DNA of 64,000 bases from Rhodobacter sp. Lineage in GTDB: Bacteria; Pseudomonadota; Alphaproteobacteria; Rhodobacterales; Rhodobacteraceae. A program made the position numbers and the translations under genes. The first letter of the stretch is position 1. Each line of letters starts with the position of its first letter. Of this stretch, positions 19,521-28,780 are shown piece by piece. Location: assembly GCA_016704435.1 (NCBI GenBank), contig JADJAB010000008.1:124001-188000 (forward strand). The letters run 5' to 3'. The notes beneath the pieces were generated by a model. That model made no database searches. It was given only the letters and a program-made list of their open reading frames with translations, and was not told the origin of the DNA.

Positions 19521-20905
19521 CGCCGCTTGATGCCCCAGGCTTCCAGCTTGCGGTAGAGGGTCGAGGGCGAGATATCCAGCTCGCGCGCCGTCGCCGGCAC
19601 GGAGCTGTCGTTGCGCGCCAGCGCGGCCTCGATCGCCTGACGCTCGATCTGGGCCAGGGTTCGGGGATGAGCGGTCAGGGGCGACACCGCCAGGCGGTCC
19701 GTCAGGTCCAGCGGCAGCGTGTTCGTCGCCATGCCGGCGGGCAGCATCTCGGGTGTGACCAGGCCACCCTCGTTCAGCACCACAAGGTTGCGGATGACGT
19801 TCAGAAGCTGGCGCACGTTGCCCGGCCAGTCCTGTGCCAGAAGAAAGGCGCGCGTCGCGTCCGACAGCCCGCTGAAATCCTTGCCCTCTTCGGCCGAAAA
19901 CCGGGCCAGTGCAGCCTCGGCGACCTCGATCACGTCGGCACCCCGTTCGCGCAGCGGAGGCATGTGGATCGGCACCACGTAAAGCCGGTAGAACAGGTCT
20001 TCGCGAAAGAGGCCGCGGCGGACGTAGTCCATCGGGTCGCGGTTGGTGGCGCAGATGATGCGCACGTTCACCTTGCGCGGCCGGGTCGAGCCGACCGGCT
20101 GGATCGTCGAGGTCTGCAGGAACCGCAACAGCTTGGTCTGCAGGGGCAGGGCCATCTCGCAGATCTCGTCCAGGAACAGCGTGCCGCCATCGGCTGCTGC
20201 GGCGGCGCCGGGTTTGTCGGAAATGGCACCTGTGAAGCTGCCCTTCATATGGCCGAAGACCTCGGATTCCAGCAGGTCCGGCGGAATCGCGCCGCAGTTA
20301 AGCGCGATGAACGGGCCGGTGGCGCGGCTGGAGCGGGCATGCACCGCCACCGCCGCCAGTTCCTTTCCGGTTCCGCTTTCGCCGGTGACGAAGACCGTCG
20401 CCATCGACCGCGCGACCGAACCGATGGTGCGGTGGATGCGGGCCATCACCTCGGACGAGCCGATGAAGACCGACCGGTCGGCGGGCGCCTGGGCTGCACG
20501 GCGGCGCGGGGCGGCATCGCGCGCGGCGCTGTCGCGCAATTCGTCCGAGGCGGCCTTGACCGACGACAGGAAGCGGTCTTCCTCGAACGGCTTCACCAGA
20601 AAGTCGAAGGCGCCGGCCCGCATCGCTTCGACCGCGCGGCTGACGGTGCTGTTCGCGGTCATCACGATGATGCAGGCAAAGGGGTTTTCGGCCAGTATAT
20701 CGCGCATCAGGGTCATGCCGTCACGATCGGGCAGGATCAGGTCCAAGAGGACGATAGCGGGTGTCTGGGCGCGAAACGCGGCCAGACCGTCGGCAGCGGT
20801 GCCGGCAACCACCACGGAATAGCCCGCCGCCACCAGAACCGAGCGGTAGATCGTCTGCAGCGAGGGGGTGTCCTCGACCACCAGCACGGGCCGCGCCTGC
20901 GTCAT
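19517..20905 (-). CDS. Sigma-54-dependent response regulator, LuxO/NtrC type
   Basis: The protein has 462 residues. The receiver domain spans residues 1-120 with the phospho-acceptor Asp in VLLDLILPDRDG. The AAA+ domain (about 145-390) has Walker A GESGTGKE, loop GSFTGA (the common form is GAFTGA), Walker B GGTLFLDEI and the arginine finger region FREDLFYRL. A Fis-type HTH follows, with PATARELDISPSTLYRKLEAW. It would activate RpoN promoters when phosphorylated. It overlaps the Hpt gene by 4 bp, which points to a LuxU-LuxO-like phosphorelay. No sensor kinase is adjacent. Confidence 0.92.
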   Translation of the reverse strand: MTQARPVLVVEDTPSLQTIYRSVLVAAGYSVVVAGTAADGLAAFRAQTPAIVLLDLILPDRDGMTLMRDILAENPFACIIVMTANSTVSRAVEAMRAGAFDFLVKPFEEDRFLSSVKAASDELRDSAARDAAPRRRAAQAPADRSVFIGSSEVMARIHRTIGSVARSMATVFVTGESGTGKELAAVAVHARSSRATGPFIALNCGAIPPDLLESEVFGHMKGSFTGAISDKPGAAAAADGGTLFLDEICEMALPLQTKLLRFLQTSTIQPVGSTRPRKVNVRIICATNRDPMDYVRRGLFREDLFYRLYVVPIHMPPLRERGADVIEVAEAALARFSAEEGKDFSGLSDATRAFLLAQDWPGNVRQLLNVIRNLVVLNEGGLVTPEMLPAGMATNTLPLDLTDRLAVSPLTAHPRTLAQIERQAIEAALARNDSSVPATARELDISPSTLYRKLEAWGIKRR

Positions 20906-21318
20906 GCGCCCGGCCTTCCAGCCGTCGCGGCAGCGACTTCGGCCACATGGGCGCGCAGATCGGCCAGCCGCACCGTGAGCGATTGCATCAGGGCCACCGA
21001 AAGCGGCGCGTCGGCGTCATGCGCGGTGGTGTTCAGGGCACGGGCTTCGGCCTCCAGAGATTTCGCGCCGATGGACCCGGCCAACGCGATCAGGACATGC
21101 GACCCTGACCGCAGACCGGCACGGTTGCCGGTTATCATGTCCTGCTCAAGGGCCGCGGCGGCGGTGGCCAGGTCGTCTTTCAGGCGGCGCAGCAGTTCCA
21201 GCCCGTCCTCCGGGCTGGCGATCTGCAACAGCCGCTGCAGGGCGTGCGGGTCGATGCCTTCGGGTGCGGTTGTGTCGACCGCGAAGGAAACCCCTGCCTG
21301 TTGCCCTTTGCCCATCAT
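20902..21318 (-). CDS. Hpt-domain phosphotransfer protein, LuxU-like
   Basis: The protein has 138 residues and is mostly helical. The helix RAGLRSGSHVLIALAGSIGAKSL carries a histidine in an Hpt-like setting (SHVLIALAGSIGA). It lacks other domains. It is upstream of, and overlaps, the sigma-54 response regulator, so it probably passes phosphate to that regulator. The domain is assigned from pattern and context; it is less certain than its partner. Confidence 0.72.
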   Translation of the reverse strand: MMGKGQQAGVSFAVDTTAPEGIDPHALQRLLQIASPEDGLELLRRLKDDLATAAAALEQDMITGNRAGLRSGSHVLIALAGSIGAKSLEAEARALNTTAHDADAPLSVALMQSLTVRLADLRAHVAEVAAATAGRPGA

Positions 21319-21411
21319 TGCATCCTTGCCCGTCCCGCCCGGAAAGTGGTGCCACGACCACGGGCCGCAAGTCCAGCCTTGCGCGCCCGCTGGCCGGGTC
21401 GCGGCGCGGTC

Positions 21412-23310
21412 TCAGCCCTTGGCACCCGCCAGGTCCAGCCCGCGCAGGGCCTGGGTGATCTCGTCCAGAATGGCCGGGTCGTCGATGGTGGCAGGCATCT
21501 TCCAGTCCTGCCCGTCAGCGATCTTGACCATGGTGGCGCGCAGGATCTTGCCCGAGCGGGTCTTCGGCAGACGATCAACCACCACGGCGCGCTTGAAATC
21601 GGCCACCGGGCCGATCCGGTCGCGCACCAGAGCGACGCATTCGCGTACGACCTCGGCAGGGTCGCGGTCCACACCCTTGTTCAGACACAGCAATCCCAGC
21701 GGCGATTGGCCCTTCAAGCTGTCGGCCACGCCGATCACCGCGCATTCGGCCACGTCGCGGTGGCTGGCCAGCACCTCTTCCATCGCGCCGGTCGACAGCC
21801 GGTGGCCGGCGACGTTGATCACGTCATCGGTGCGCGCCATGATGTAGAGATAGCCGTCCTCGTCGACATAGCCCGCATCGCCGGTCTCGTAATAGCCGGG
21901 AAAGTGATGGAGATAGCTTTTGCGGAACCGCTCTTCGGCGTTCCACAAGCCGGGCAAAGTGCCGGGCGGCAACGGCAGCTTGATCGCGATGGCGCCCAGC
22001 GTGCCGGGGGCAACCGGATGGCCGCCTTCGTCCAGGACCTGCACGTCATAGCCCGGCATCGGCACCGATGGGCTGCCGATCTTGACTGGCAGAAGACCCA
22101 GGCCCAACGGGTTGGCAGCAATGGCATAGCCGGTTTCGGTCTGCCACCAATGGTCGATCACCGGCACGTTCAGATGCCGACCTGCCCATTCGATGGTGTC
22201 CGGGTCGGCGCGCTCGCCGGCCAGAAACAGCGCCTGAAGATGGCTCAGGTCGAACTTGCCCATCAGCTTGCCGTCGGGATCGTCGCGCTTGACGGCGCGG
22301 ATCGCGGTCGGGGCAGTGAAGAACGACTTCACCCTGTGCTCGGCGATCACCCGCCAGAAGGCGCTGGCATCGGGCGTACCCACCGGCTTGCCCTCGTAGA
22401 CGATGGTCGTCGCCCCGGCCAGGAGCGGCGCGTAGCAGATGTAGCTGTGCCCGACGACCCAACCCACGTCCGAGGCGGCCCAGAACACATCGCCGGCGCC
22501 GATGTTGTAGATGGCGCGCATCGTCCACATCAGTGCGACCATATGGCCGGCCGTGGGGCGCACGACACCCTTCGGCGCGCCGGTGGTGCCGGAGGTATAC
22601 AGGATGTAGGCCGGGTGATTGCCCTCGACGGGCACGCAATCGGCAGGCTCCACCCCGAATTGGAAGGTGTGCCAGGCCACATCGCGGCCTTCGACCAGCT
22701 TCGCCACCTCTTGTTCGCGCTGCAAGATCACGCAGAAGTCGGGCTTGTGGTCGGCCATGTCGATCGCGGCATCCAGAAGCGGCTTGTAATGCACCACGCG
22801 GTTCGGCTCGATCCCGCAAGAGGCCGCGATGATCGCTTTCGGCGTGCAGTCGTCGATCCTGACCGCCAGCTCATTGGCCGCAAAGCCGCCGAACACGACC
22901 GAGTGGATGGCCCCCAGCCGGGCGCAGGCCAGCATCGCCTCCAGCGCCTCGGGGACCATCGGCATGTAGATGATGACGCGGTCGCCCTTGACGACGCCCT
23001 TTAACCGCAGCGCACCCGCAAGGCGCGAGACGCGGTCGCGCAACTCGGCATAGGTGATGACATGCTTCGTCCCGGTGACCGGGCTGTCGTGGATGATCGC
23101 CGCCTGCGTCCCACGCCCGGCCACAACATGCCGGTCCAACGCGTTCCAGCAGGTGTTGCCCATGGCCTCGGTGAACCATTCGTAGAGCGGTGCGCGGTCG
23201 GCATTCAGCGCCCTGGTCGGCTTTACCTCCCAGTCGATGGCCCCGGCGGCATCCAGCCAATACCCCTCGGGGTCCGCCTGCCACTTGGAATAGATCTGCG
23301 CGTAAGCCAT
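21412..23310 (-). CDS. prpE: Propionyl-CoA synthetase
   Basis: The protein has 632 residues from MAYAQIYSKWQADPEGYWL, chosen because GGAGGGCTTGAGG precedes it. It adenylates propionate and makes propionyl-CoA. The motifs are P-loop YTSGTTGAPKGV, DHWWQTETGYAI, and the catalytic, acetylation-controlled lysine in KTRSGKILRATM. The PrpE-specific SVVFGGFAANELAVRIDD is present. A cluster of TTTGCAAA-like sites upstream suggests PccR control. Methylmalonyl-CoA epimerase at 51.7 kb belongs to the same route. Confidence 0.95.
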   Translation of the reverse strand: MAYAQIYSKWQADPEGYWLDAAGAIDWEVKPTRALNADRAPLYEWFTEAMGNTCWNALDRHVVAGRGTQAAIIHDSPVTGTKHVITYAELRDRVSRLAGALRLKGVVKGDRVIIYMPMVPEALEAMLACARLGAIHSVVFGGFAANELAVRIDDCTPKAIIAASCGIEPNRVVHYKPLLDAAIDMADHKPDFCVILQREQEVAKLVEGRDVAWHTFQFGVEPADCVPVEGNHPAYILYTSGTTGAPKGVVRPTAGHMVALMWTMRAIYNIGAGDVFWAASDVGWVVGHSYICYAPLLAGATTIVYEGKPVGTPDASAFWRVIAEHRVKSFFTAPTAIRAVKRDDPDGKLMGKFDLSHLQALFLAGERADPDTIEWAGRHLNVPVIDHWWQTETGYAIAANPLGLGLLPVKIGSPSVPMPGYDVQVLDEGGHPVAPGTLGAIAIKLPLPPGTLPGLWNAEERFRKSYLHHFPGYYETGDAGYVDEDGYLYIMARTDDVINVAGHRLSTGAMEEVLASHRDVAECAVIGVADSLKGQSPLGLLCLNKGVDRDPAEVVRECVALVRDRIGPVADFKRAVVVDRLPKTRSGKILRATMVKIADGQDWKMPATIDDPAILDEITQALRGLDLAGAKG

Positions 23311-23407
23311 CCTCAAGCCCTCCTCCAAAAGCCGAGGTCTTGTTATGGCAGGTCACGCCATTGGCGCAACGCTGTTACCGGAAACAGCGGGCCACAGGGG
23401 GCGGAAA

Positions 23408-23517
23408 TTTGCAGAATCTACCTTTTTCGCATTGCGAATTTTTGCAAACTCACCGGGATGAAAAAGCGGCCCGCAACAACTACGCGAATTTGCAAACTTA
23501 GCCAGCAACCTTGCGAA
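23408..23517. promoter_or_regulatory. Probable PccR (short-chain fatty acyl regulator) operator cluster
   Basis: In the 245 bp before prpE there are TTTGCAGA (23408-23415), the perfect palindrome TTCGCATTGCGAA (23426-23438), TTTGCAAA (23441-23448), CGCGAA joined to TTTGCAAA (23483-23496), and TTGCGAA (23511-23517). PccR/ScfR regulators of propionate genes in Rhodobacter bind paired TTTGCAAA-type half-sites. The clustering and location make this the likely prpE control region. The A/T-rich stretch stands out from the GC-rich surroundings. Confidence 0.62.
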
Positions 23518-23556
23518 CCGGGGCCGGGACTGATTCCCCAGCCCCAGGCGCAAGGA

Positions 23557-25848
23557 TCAGCTGTAGAACGACACCGGCGTGCCCGCTATGGCCGACATGT
23601 TCAGAAGGCCGCGCGCCGTGATCGACGGTGTCACGATATGCGCGCGGTTGCCCATGCCCATCAGGATCGGCCCGACCTCAAGGCCCCCCGCCCGCATCTT
23701 CAGAATGTTGCGCGCAGTGTTCGCCGCGTCGGTATAGGCGAAGACCAGGATGTTCGCCGCCCCCTCCAGCCGCGAATTGGGGAAGATGCGCGCCCGCAAC
23801 TCCGGGTCCAGGGCGGCATCGGCGCTCATCTCGCCCTCATAGGCGAAATCCACCTCGCGGGCATCCATGACCTCCAGCGTCGCGCGCATCCGGCGGCCCG
23901 AGTCGGTATCGGCATTGCCGAAGTTGGAATGGCTGCACAGCGCCACCTTGGGCGTCAGGCCAAAGCGGCGGGCATGGCGGGCTGCGCCGCAGATCGTGGT
24001 GGCGATCTGCTCTGGCGTCGGCACGGCGTTCACATGCGTATCGGCGATCAGCAGCGGGCCGTCTTCCTGGATCATCAGCGACAGCGCGCCATGCGGGCGC
24101 AGGCCGCCACGGGCCAGGATCTGGCGAACGTAGTTCAGGTGCCAGAGGTATTGCCCGAAGGTGCCGCAGATCAGGCTGTCGGCATCGCCGCGATGCACCG
24201 CGATGGCGGCGATGGCGGTGGTGTTGGTGCGCAGCACGGCGCGGGCGATGTCGGGAGTGACACCCTGGCGCTGCATCAACTCGTGATAGGTGGACCAGTA
24301 GTCGCGATAGCGCCGGTCGCTTTCGGGGTTCACGATTTCAAAGTCGCGGTCGGGGCGGATCGGCAGGCCGGCGCGTTCGGCGCGGCGCGCGATCACCTCT
24401 GGCCGGCCGATCAGGATCGGCTTGTCGGTCATCTCTTCCAGCATGGCATTGGCGGCGCGCAACACGCGCTCGTCCTCGCCCTCGGCAAAGATGATGCGCC
24501 GAGTGGCTTGCCGGGCGGCCTCGAACACCGGGCGCATGATCAGTGCGGATTTGAAGACGCTGCCATCCAGCTTTTCGCGGTAGGCATCGAGGTCGGCGAT
24601 GGGCCGCGTGGCAACGCCGGTTTCCATCGCAGCCTTGGCGACAGCGCTTGCGACAACGCCGATCAGCCGGGGGTCAAAGGGTTTCGGGATCAGGTAATCG
24701 GGGCCGAAGGACAGGGTTTCGCCCCGGTAGGCGGCGGCGGCCTCCGCAGATGTGGTGGCGCGGGCCAGGGCGGCGATGCCCTCGATGCAGGCCAGTTCCA
24801 TCTCCATGTTGATTGTGGTGGCGCCGACGTCCAATGCCCCCCGGAAAATGAAGGGGAAGCACAGCACGTTGTTGACCTGATTGGGAAAATCAGAGCGGCC
24901 TGTGGCGATGATGGCATCGGGGGCGACCGAGCGCACGTCATCGGGGGTGATTTCCGGCGTCGGGTTGGCCAGTGCAAAGACGATGGGCGCAGGCGCCATC
25001 TTCGCCACCATCGCGGGCGTCAGCACGCCGGGGCCGGAGAGGCCGAGGAACAGGTCGGCGCCTTCGATCACCTCGGCCAGCGTGGCGGCGGAGGCGCCTT
25101 GGGCAAAGGCCGCTTTCTGCGGAGTCATCTGCGCGGTCCGGCCCTTGTAGACCAGGCCGTCCAGGTCACAGAGCCAGACGTTTTCGCGTTTCACGCCCAG
25201 CTTGACCAGCATCTCGAGGCAGGCGATGCCCGCCGCGCCGCCGCCGGTGGAGACGACCTTGATCTTGCCGAACTCCTTGCCCGCGACATGCAGCGCATTG
25301 GTCGCCGCAGCACCGACGACGATGGCGGTGCCGTGCTGGTCGTCGTGGAAGACCGGGATATTCATCCGCTCGCGGCACAATTGTTCAACGATGAAACAAT
25401 CCGGCGCCTTGATGTCTTCAAGGTTGATGGCGCCGAAGGTCGGCTCCAGCGCGCAGACGATATCGGCCAGTTTGTGGGGGTCTGCCTCGTTCACCTCGAT
25501 GTCGAAACAGTCGATATTGGCGAATTTCTTGAACAGGACCGCCTTGCCCTCCATCACCGGTTTGGAGGCCAGCGCGCCGATATTGCCCAGACCCAGCACA
25601 GCGGTGCCATTGGTGACCACGGCGACAAGGTTGCCCCGGCTGGTATAGCGGCTGGCGGTGGACGGGTCGGCCTTGATCTCCAGGCAGGCCTCGGCCACGC
25701 CGGGAGAATAGGCGCGGCTGAGGTCGCGGCCGTTGGCAAGCGGCTTGGTGGCGCGGATCTCCAGCTTTCCGGGCTTGGGAAATTCGTGATAGTCCAGCGC
25801 CGCCTGGCGTGTGGCCTGCTTTGCCTCGTCGAGCCTGTCGTCGCTCAT
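23557..25848 (-). CDS. maeB: NADP-dependent malic enzyme with phosphotransacetylase-like domain
   Basis: The protein has 763 residues from MSDDRLDEAKQATRQAAL. Residues 1-430 are malic enzyme (SRAYSPGVAEACLEI, DDQHGTAIVVGAA, STGGGAAGIACLEML). Residues 440-763 resemble phosphate acetyltransferase (IIFAEGEDERVLRAANAM), a regulatory, usually inactive module. It decarboxylates malate to pyruvate, giving NADPH. It lies directly upstream of prpE on the same strand with a separate promoter region between. It is divergent from the VOC-bicupin gene. Confidence 0.95.
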   Translation of the reverse strand: MSDDRLDEAKQATRQAALDYHEFPKPGKLEIRATKPLANGRDLSRAYSPGVAEACLEIKADPSTASRYTSRGNLVAVVTNGTAVLGLGNIGALASKPVMEGKAVLFKKFANIDCFDIEVNEADPHKLADIVCALEPTFGAINLEDIKAPDCFIVEQLCRERMNIPVFHDDQHGTAIVVGAAATNALHVAGKEFGKIKVVSTGGGAAGIACLEMLVKLGVKRENVWLCDLDGLVYKGRTAQMTPQKAAFAQGASAATLAEVIEGADLFLGLSGPGVLTPAMVAKMAPAPIVFALANPTPEITPDDVRSVAPDAIIATGRSDFPNQVNNVLCFPFIFRGALDVGATTINMEMELACIEGIAALARATTSAEAAAAYRGETLSFGPDYLIPKPFDPRLIGVVASAVAKAAMETGVATRPIADLDAYREKLDGSVFKSALIMRPVFEAARQATRRIIFAEGEDERVLRAANAMLEEMTDKPILIGRPEVIARRAERAGLPIRPDRDFEIVNPESDRRYRDYWSTYHELMQRQGVTPDIARAVLRTNTTAIAAIAVHRGDADSLICGTFGQYLWHLNYVRQILARGGLRPHGALSLMIQEDGPLLIADTHVNAVPTPEQIATTICGAARHARRFGLTPKVALCSHSNFGNADTDSGRRMRATLEVMDAREVDFAYEGEMSADAALDPELRARIFPNSRLEGAANILVFAYTDAANTARNILKMRAGGLEVGPILMGMGNRAHIVTPSITARGLLNMSAIAGTPVSFYS

Positions 25849-25989
25849 CCTGCCCTCCCGCATAGATGGTTCACCGTTAAACCACTTTCTTTCGACCGAA
25901 TAGCCGCGGATTGCAGCAACAGCTTTCGGCCCCGCTTGCAAATCGCCCCGCCCCGTCTCACCATGCCCCGGATCGAGAGGGAAGCAAAC

Positions 25990-27126
25990 ATGGAAACCCG
26001 CGCCGAAATCCGCCTGCCGACGCGCGAGTTGCGCAATGACCTGCCGTTCTACACCAAGGTGCTGGGGATGCGGCTGGACATGATCTATCCGGCCGATGAT
26101 CCGCAGATTGCGGTGGTATCGGGCCACGGGCTGCGGTTGCGGATCGAGAAGGGCGCGCCGGAAGGGCCGGGCACGATCCGCATCCTGACCGAGAATCCCG
26201 ATGGCTTTGCCGGCGGCCAGCGCGAATTGACCGCGCCGAACGGAACGCGGATCGAGATAGACGATCTGAACCCGCCGCTGGTGATGCCGGCGACGGAACA
26301 TGCCTTCGTGGTGCGCCGGCTGGCTGATCAGGCGCCCTGGGTGATCGGCCGTGCCGGGATGGAATACCGCGATCTGGTGCCCAGCCGTCTGGGCGGGGCG
26401 ATGATCGCCAGCCATATCCGGGTGCCCGACGGGCCGGTGCCGGACATGGTGCACTACCACAAAGTCGGCTTTCAGCTGATCTTCTGCGTCGCCGGTTGGG
26501 TGGATGTTCTGTATGAAGATCAAGGCGATATCCGCCGTATCCATGCTGGCGACTGTTTTATCCAGCCGCCGACGATCCGCCACAAGGTATTGCATTCGGA
26601 AGGCGTGCAGGTGGTAGAGATCGGCGTTCCGGCCGAGCATGTGACCGAGATCGACCATCAGATGACCCTGCCGACCCCAAATTTCCGTCCAGAGCGGGAA
26701 TGGGACGGGCAGAAGTTCGTGCATGACATCGGCAAGGACGGGGTGTTCAAGCCGTTCCGCATTCCGGGATTCGAAGCGCGCGATACCAGCATCAATGCGA
26801 ACACCAAAGGCGTGGCCTCGGTCATGGTGGCGCGGCCCACCGGCCAGCCCGCGCCCTGGACAAAGCACAAGGGAGATATCCTGTTCAGCTTCGTGATGAC
26901 GGGTGGCATGGTTCTGGAAGGCGAGGGGAAAGAGCCCTGCCGCCTGTCGCCGGGCGATGCTTTCGTGATCCCGCCGGGCATGGCGACGCGCTACGCCGAC
27001 CCGACGGAGGATCTGGAACTGCTGGAAGTCACGCTGCCGGGCAATCCGGCGACCGAGGTGGTGTCGGGGCAGGGGCGTCGCAGCGAAAAGCGACCGACGG
27101 ATGGGATGAGCGAACCGGCGGCTTGA
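25990..27126 (+). CDS. VOC (glyoxalase-like) domain fused to a bicupin
   Basis: The protein has 378 residues from METRAEIRLPTRELRND. Residues 1-75 look like a VOC half-module (LPFYTKVLGMRLDMIYPADDPQIAVVSG). A first cupin lies around 115-225 (MVHYHKVGFQLIFCVAGWVDVLYED, GDCFIQPPTIRHKVLH). A second lies around 265-355 (WTKHKGDILFSFVMTGGMVLEGEG, GDAFVIPPGMATRY). The cupin His ligands are present in the first barrel (HYH, RH). An enzymatic or sugar/aromatic-binding role is possible. The fusion order is unusual. A GAGAGGGAAGC ribosome-binding site precedes the ATG. Confidence 0.72.
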   Translation: METRAEIRLPTRELRNDLPFYTKVLGMRLDMIYPADDPQIAVVSGHGLRLRIEKGAPEGPGTIRILTENPDGFAGGQRELTAPNGTRIEIDDLNPPLVMPATEHAFVVRRLADQAPWVIGRAGMEYRDLVPSRLGGAMIASHIRVPDGPVPDMVHYHKVGFQLIFCVAGWVDVLYEDQGDIRRIHAGDCFIQPPTIRHKVLHSEGVQVVEIGVPAEHVTEIDHQMTLPTPNFRPEREWDGQKFVHDIGKDGVFKPFRIPGFEARDTSINANTKGVASVMVARPTGQPAPWTKHKGDILFSFVMTGGMVLEGEGKEPCRLSPGDAFVIPPGMATRYADPTEDLELLEVTLPGNPATEVVSGQGRRSEKRPTDGMSEPAA

Positions 27127-27183
27127 ACATGGCGCCGGTCGGGATCATTCTCTGACCATATGGTCAGGGTGGCGGAGGCGCGA

Positions 27184-27576
27184 ATGGACCTGCTGAAAGC
27201 TGCAAGAGACGTACGGATGCGCGCCTGGGCGCCCTATTCCCGCTTCAAGGTCGGCGCGGCGCTGCGCGCGGAAAGCGGTGCGGTCTATGCCGGTTGCAAC
27301 GTCGAAAATGTGGCCTACCCCGAAGGCACCTGCGCCGAGGCAGGCGCCATTGCGGCCATGGTGGCAGGGGGCGATACGCGCATTGCCGAGATCACCGTGA
27401 TCGCCGACAGCCCGGAACCCGTGCCCTGCTGCGGTGGCTGCCGCCAGAAGATCGCCGAATTCGCCGGCCCCGAGGTGCGCGTCACCCTGGCCACCACCGA
27501 TGGCAAGACCCGGGTGATGAGCGTGGCCGAACTTCTGCCGGGCGCCTTTTCCGCTGCCCACATGGACCGCACATGA
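27184..27576 (+). CDS. cdd: Cytidine deaminase
   Basis: The protein has 130 residues from MDLLKAARDVRMRAWAPYS. I prefer this ATG to the one at 27160 because GGCGGAGGCG lies just upstream. It is a tetrameric type with three cysteine zinc ligands, TCAEAGAIAAM and PCCGGCRQK, plus the catalytic Glu in CAE. It deaminates cytidine and deoxycytidine to the uridine forms. It heads the salvage run cdd-deoA-deoB-add-upp and overlaps the deoA start by ATGA. Confidence 0.92.
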   Translation: MDLLKAARDVRMRAWAPYSRFKVGAALRAESGAVYAGCNVENVAYPEGTCAEAGAIAAMVAGGDTRIAEITVIADSPEPVPCCGGCRQKIAEFAGPEVRVTLATTDGKTRVMSVAELLPGAFSAAHMDRT

Positions 27577-28780
27577 CCGACCCCAGGGCGGGGCCTTTGC
27601 CATGGCGGTGCTGCTCAAGGGCCTGGGCGACGAAGGCCGCGTCGCGCTGACCTGCGCGATGCGCGACAGCGGCCGCGTGATGGAATGGGACCTGCCGGGG
27701 CCGGTCGTCGACAAGCATTCGACGGGGGGTATCGGCGATTGCGTCTCGCTTTTGCTTGCCCCGGCGCTGGCCTGTTGCGGTGCCTATGTGCCGATGATCT
27801 CGGGCCGCGGCCTGGGCCATACCGGCGGCACGCTGGACAAGCTGGAGGCCATTCCCGGTTTCCGCACCGGCCTTTCCGAAGACGCCTTGCGCGCGCAGGT
27901 GGCCGAAATCCGCTGCGCCATCGTGGCGGCCAGCGCCGATCTGGCGCCCGCCGACAAGCGGCTTTATGCCATCCGCGATGTCACCGGCACGGTCGAGTCG
28001 ATCGACCTGATCACCGCCTCGATCCTGTCGAAGAAGCTGGCGGCGGGGCTGGAAGCTCTTGTTCTGGATGTGAAGTGCGGCTCCGGTGCGTTCATGAAAA
28101 CGCCCGAGCGCGCCGAGGCATTGGCGCGCGCACTGGTTGCAACCGCACAAGGCGCGGGCTGCATGACCAGCGCCCTGATCACCGACATGAGCCAGCCGCT
28201 GGCCACCGCCGCCGGCAATGCGCTGGAGGTGATCGAGGTGATGGAGACGCTGACCGGCACCTCGGTCAATGCGGCCTTGTGGGACCTGACCGCGGCGCTG
28301 GGGGGCGAGGTTCTGGCGCTGGCCGGGCTGGCGGCAGATGCCGAGGACGGATCGGGCCGGATCGAGCAGGCGCTGGAAAGCGGGGCTGCGGCGGAATGGT
28401 TCGGCCGCATGGTGGCCGCGCAGGGCGGGCCGGCCGATTTCGTCGAACGCTGGCCCGACCGGCTGCCCTCGGCCCCGGTGGTGATGGAGGTGCCGGCGCT
28501 GGACGACGGCTATGTCGCGGCCATCGACGGCGAGGCGCTGGGCCATGCCGTGGTGCATCTGGGCGGCGGGCGGCTGCGCGAGGGCGACCGGATCAACCCT
28601 TCGGTCGGGCTGTCGGACCTGGCCGGTCTGGGTGAGGAAACCGGCGCCGGCGTTCCCCTGGCGATGGTCCATGCGGCCACGGACGAAGCGGCGCGGGCGG
28701 CGGTGGCGGCGGTGCAGGCGGCCTACCGGATCGGCACCTCGGCCGAAGAGCCTCCGCTGATCCTGAAAAGGATCGCCTGA
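27573..28780 (+). pseudogene. deoA: Thymidine phosphorylase with 5' deletion
   Basis: The frame from 27602 reads MAVLLKGLGDEGRVAL and holds the nucleoside and phosphate motifs (VVDKHSTGGIGD, GRGLGHTGGTLDKLEAIPGF, DVKCGSGAFMKT) to a normal C-terminus. The usual 35-45 residues before MAVLLKGL (the first helical domain, ending in a QAGAFAMAV-like sequence) are missing. The ATG at 27573, in an ATGA overlap with cdd, starts MTDPRA, the expected true N-terminus, but in another frame. About 100 bp therefore seem deleted between MTDPRA and GAFAMAV, possibly between G/C-rich short repeats. A shortened product from 27602 (392 residues) would lack part of the alpha domain. Confidence 0.7.

Noticed and set aside
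21244..23004. Long open frame opposite prpE (586 codons)
   Set aside because: It is antisense to a clear enzyme gene; long shadow frames are expected in GC-rich DNA. It has no motifs or ribosome-binding site.
25849..26868. N-terminal extension of the malic enzyme frame
   Set aside because: It overlaps the VOC-bicupin gene on the other strand, and MSDDRLDEAKQ is the normal start.
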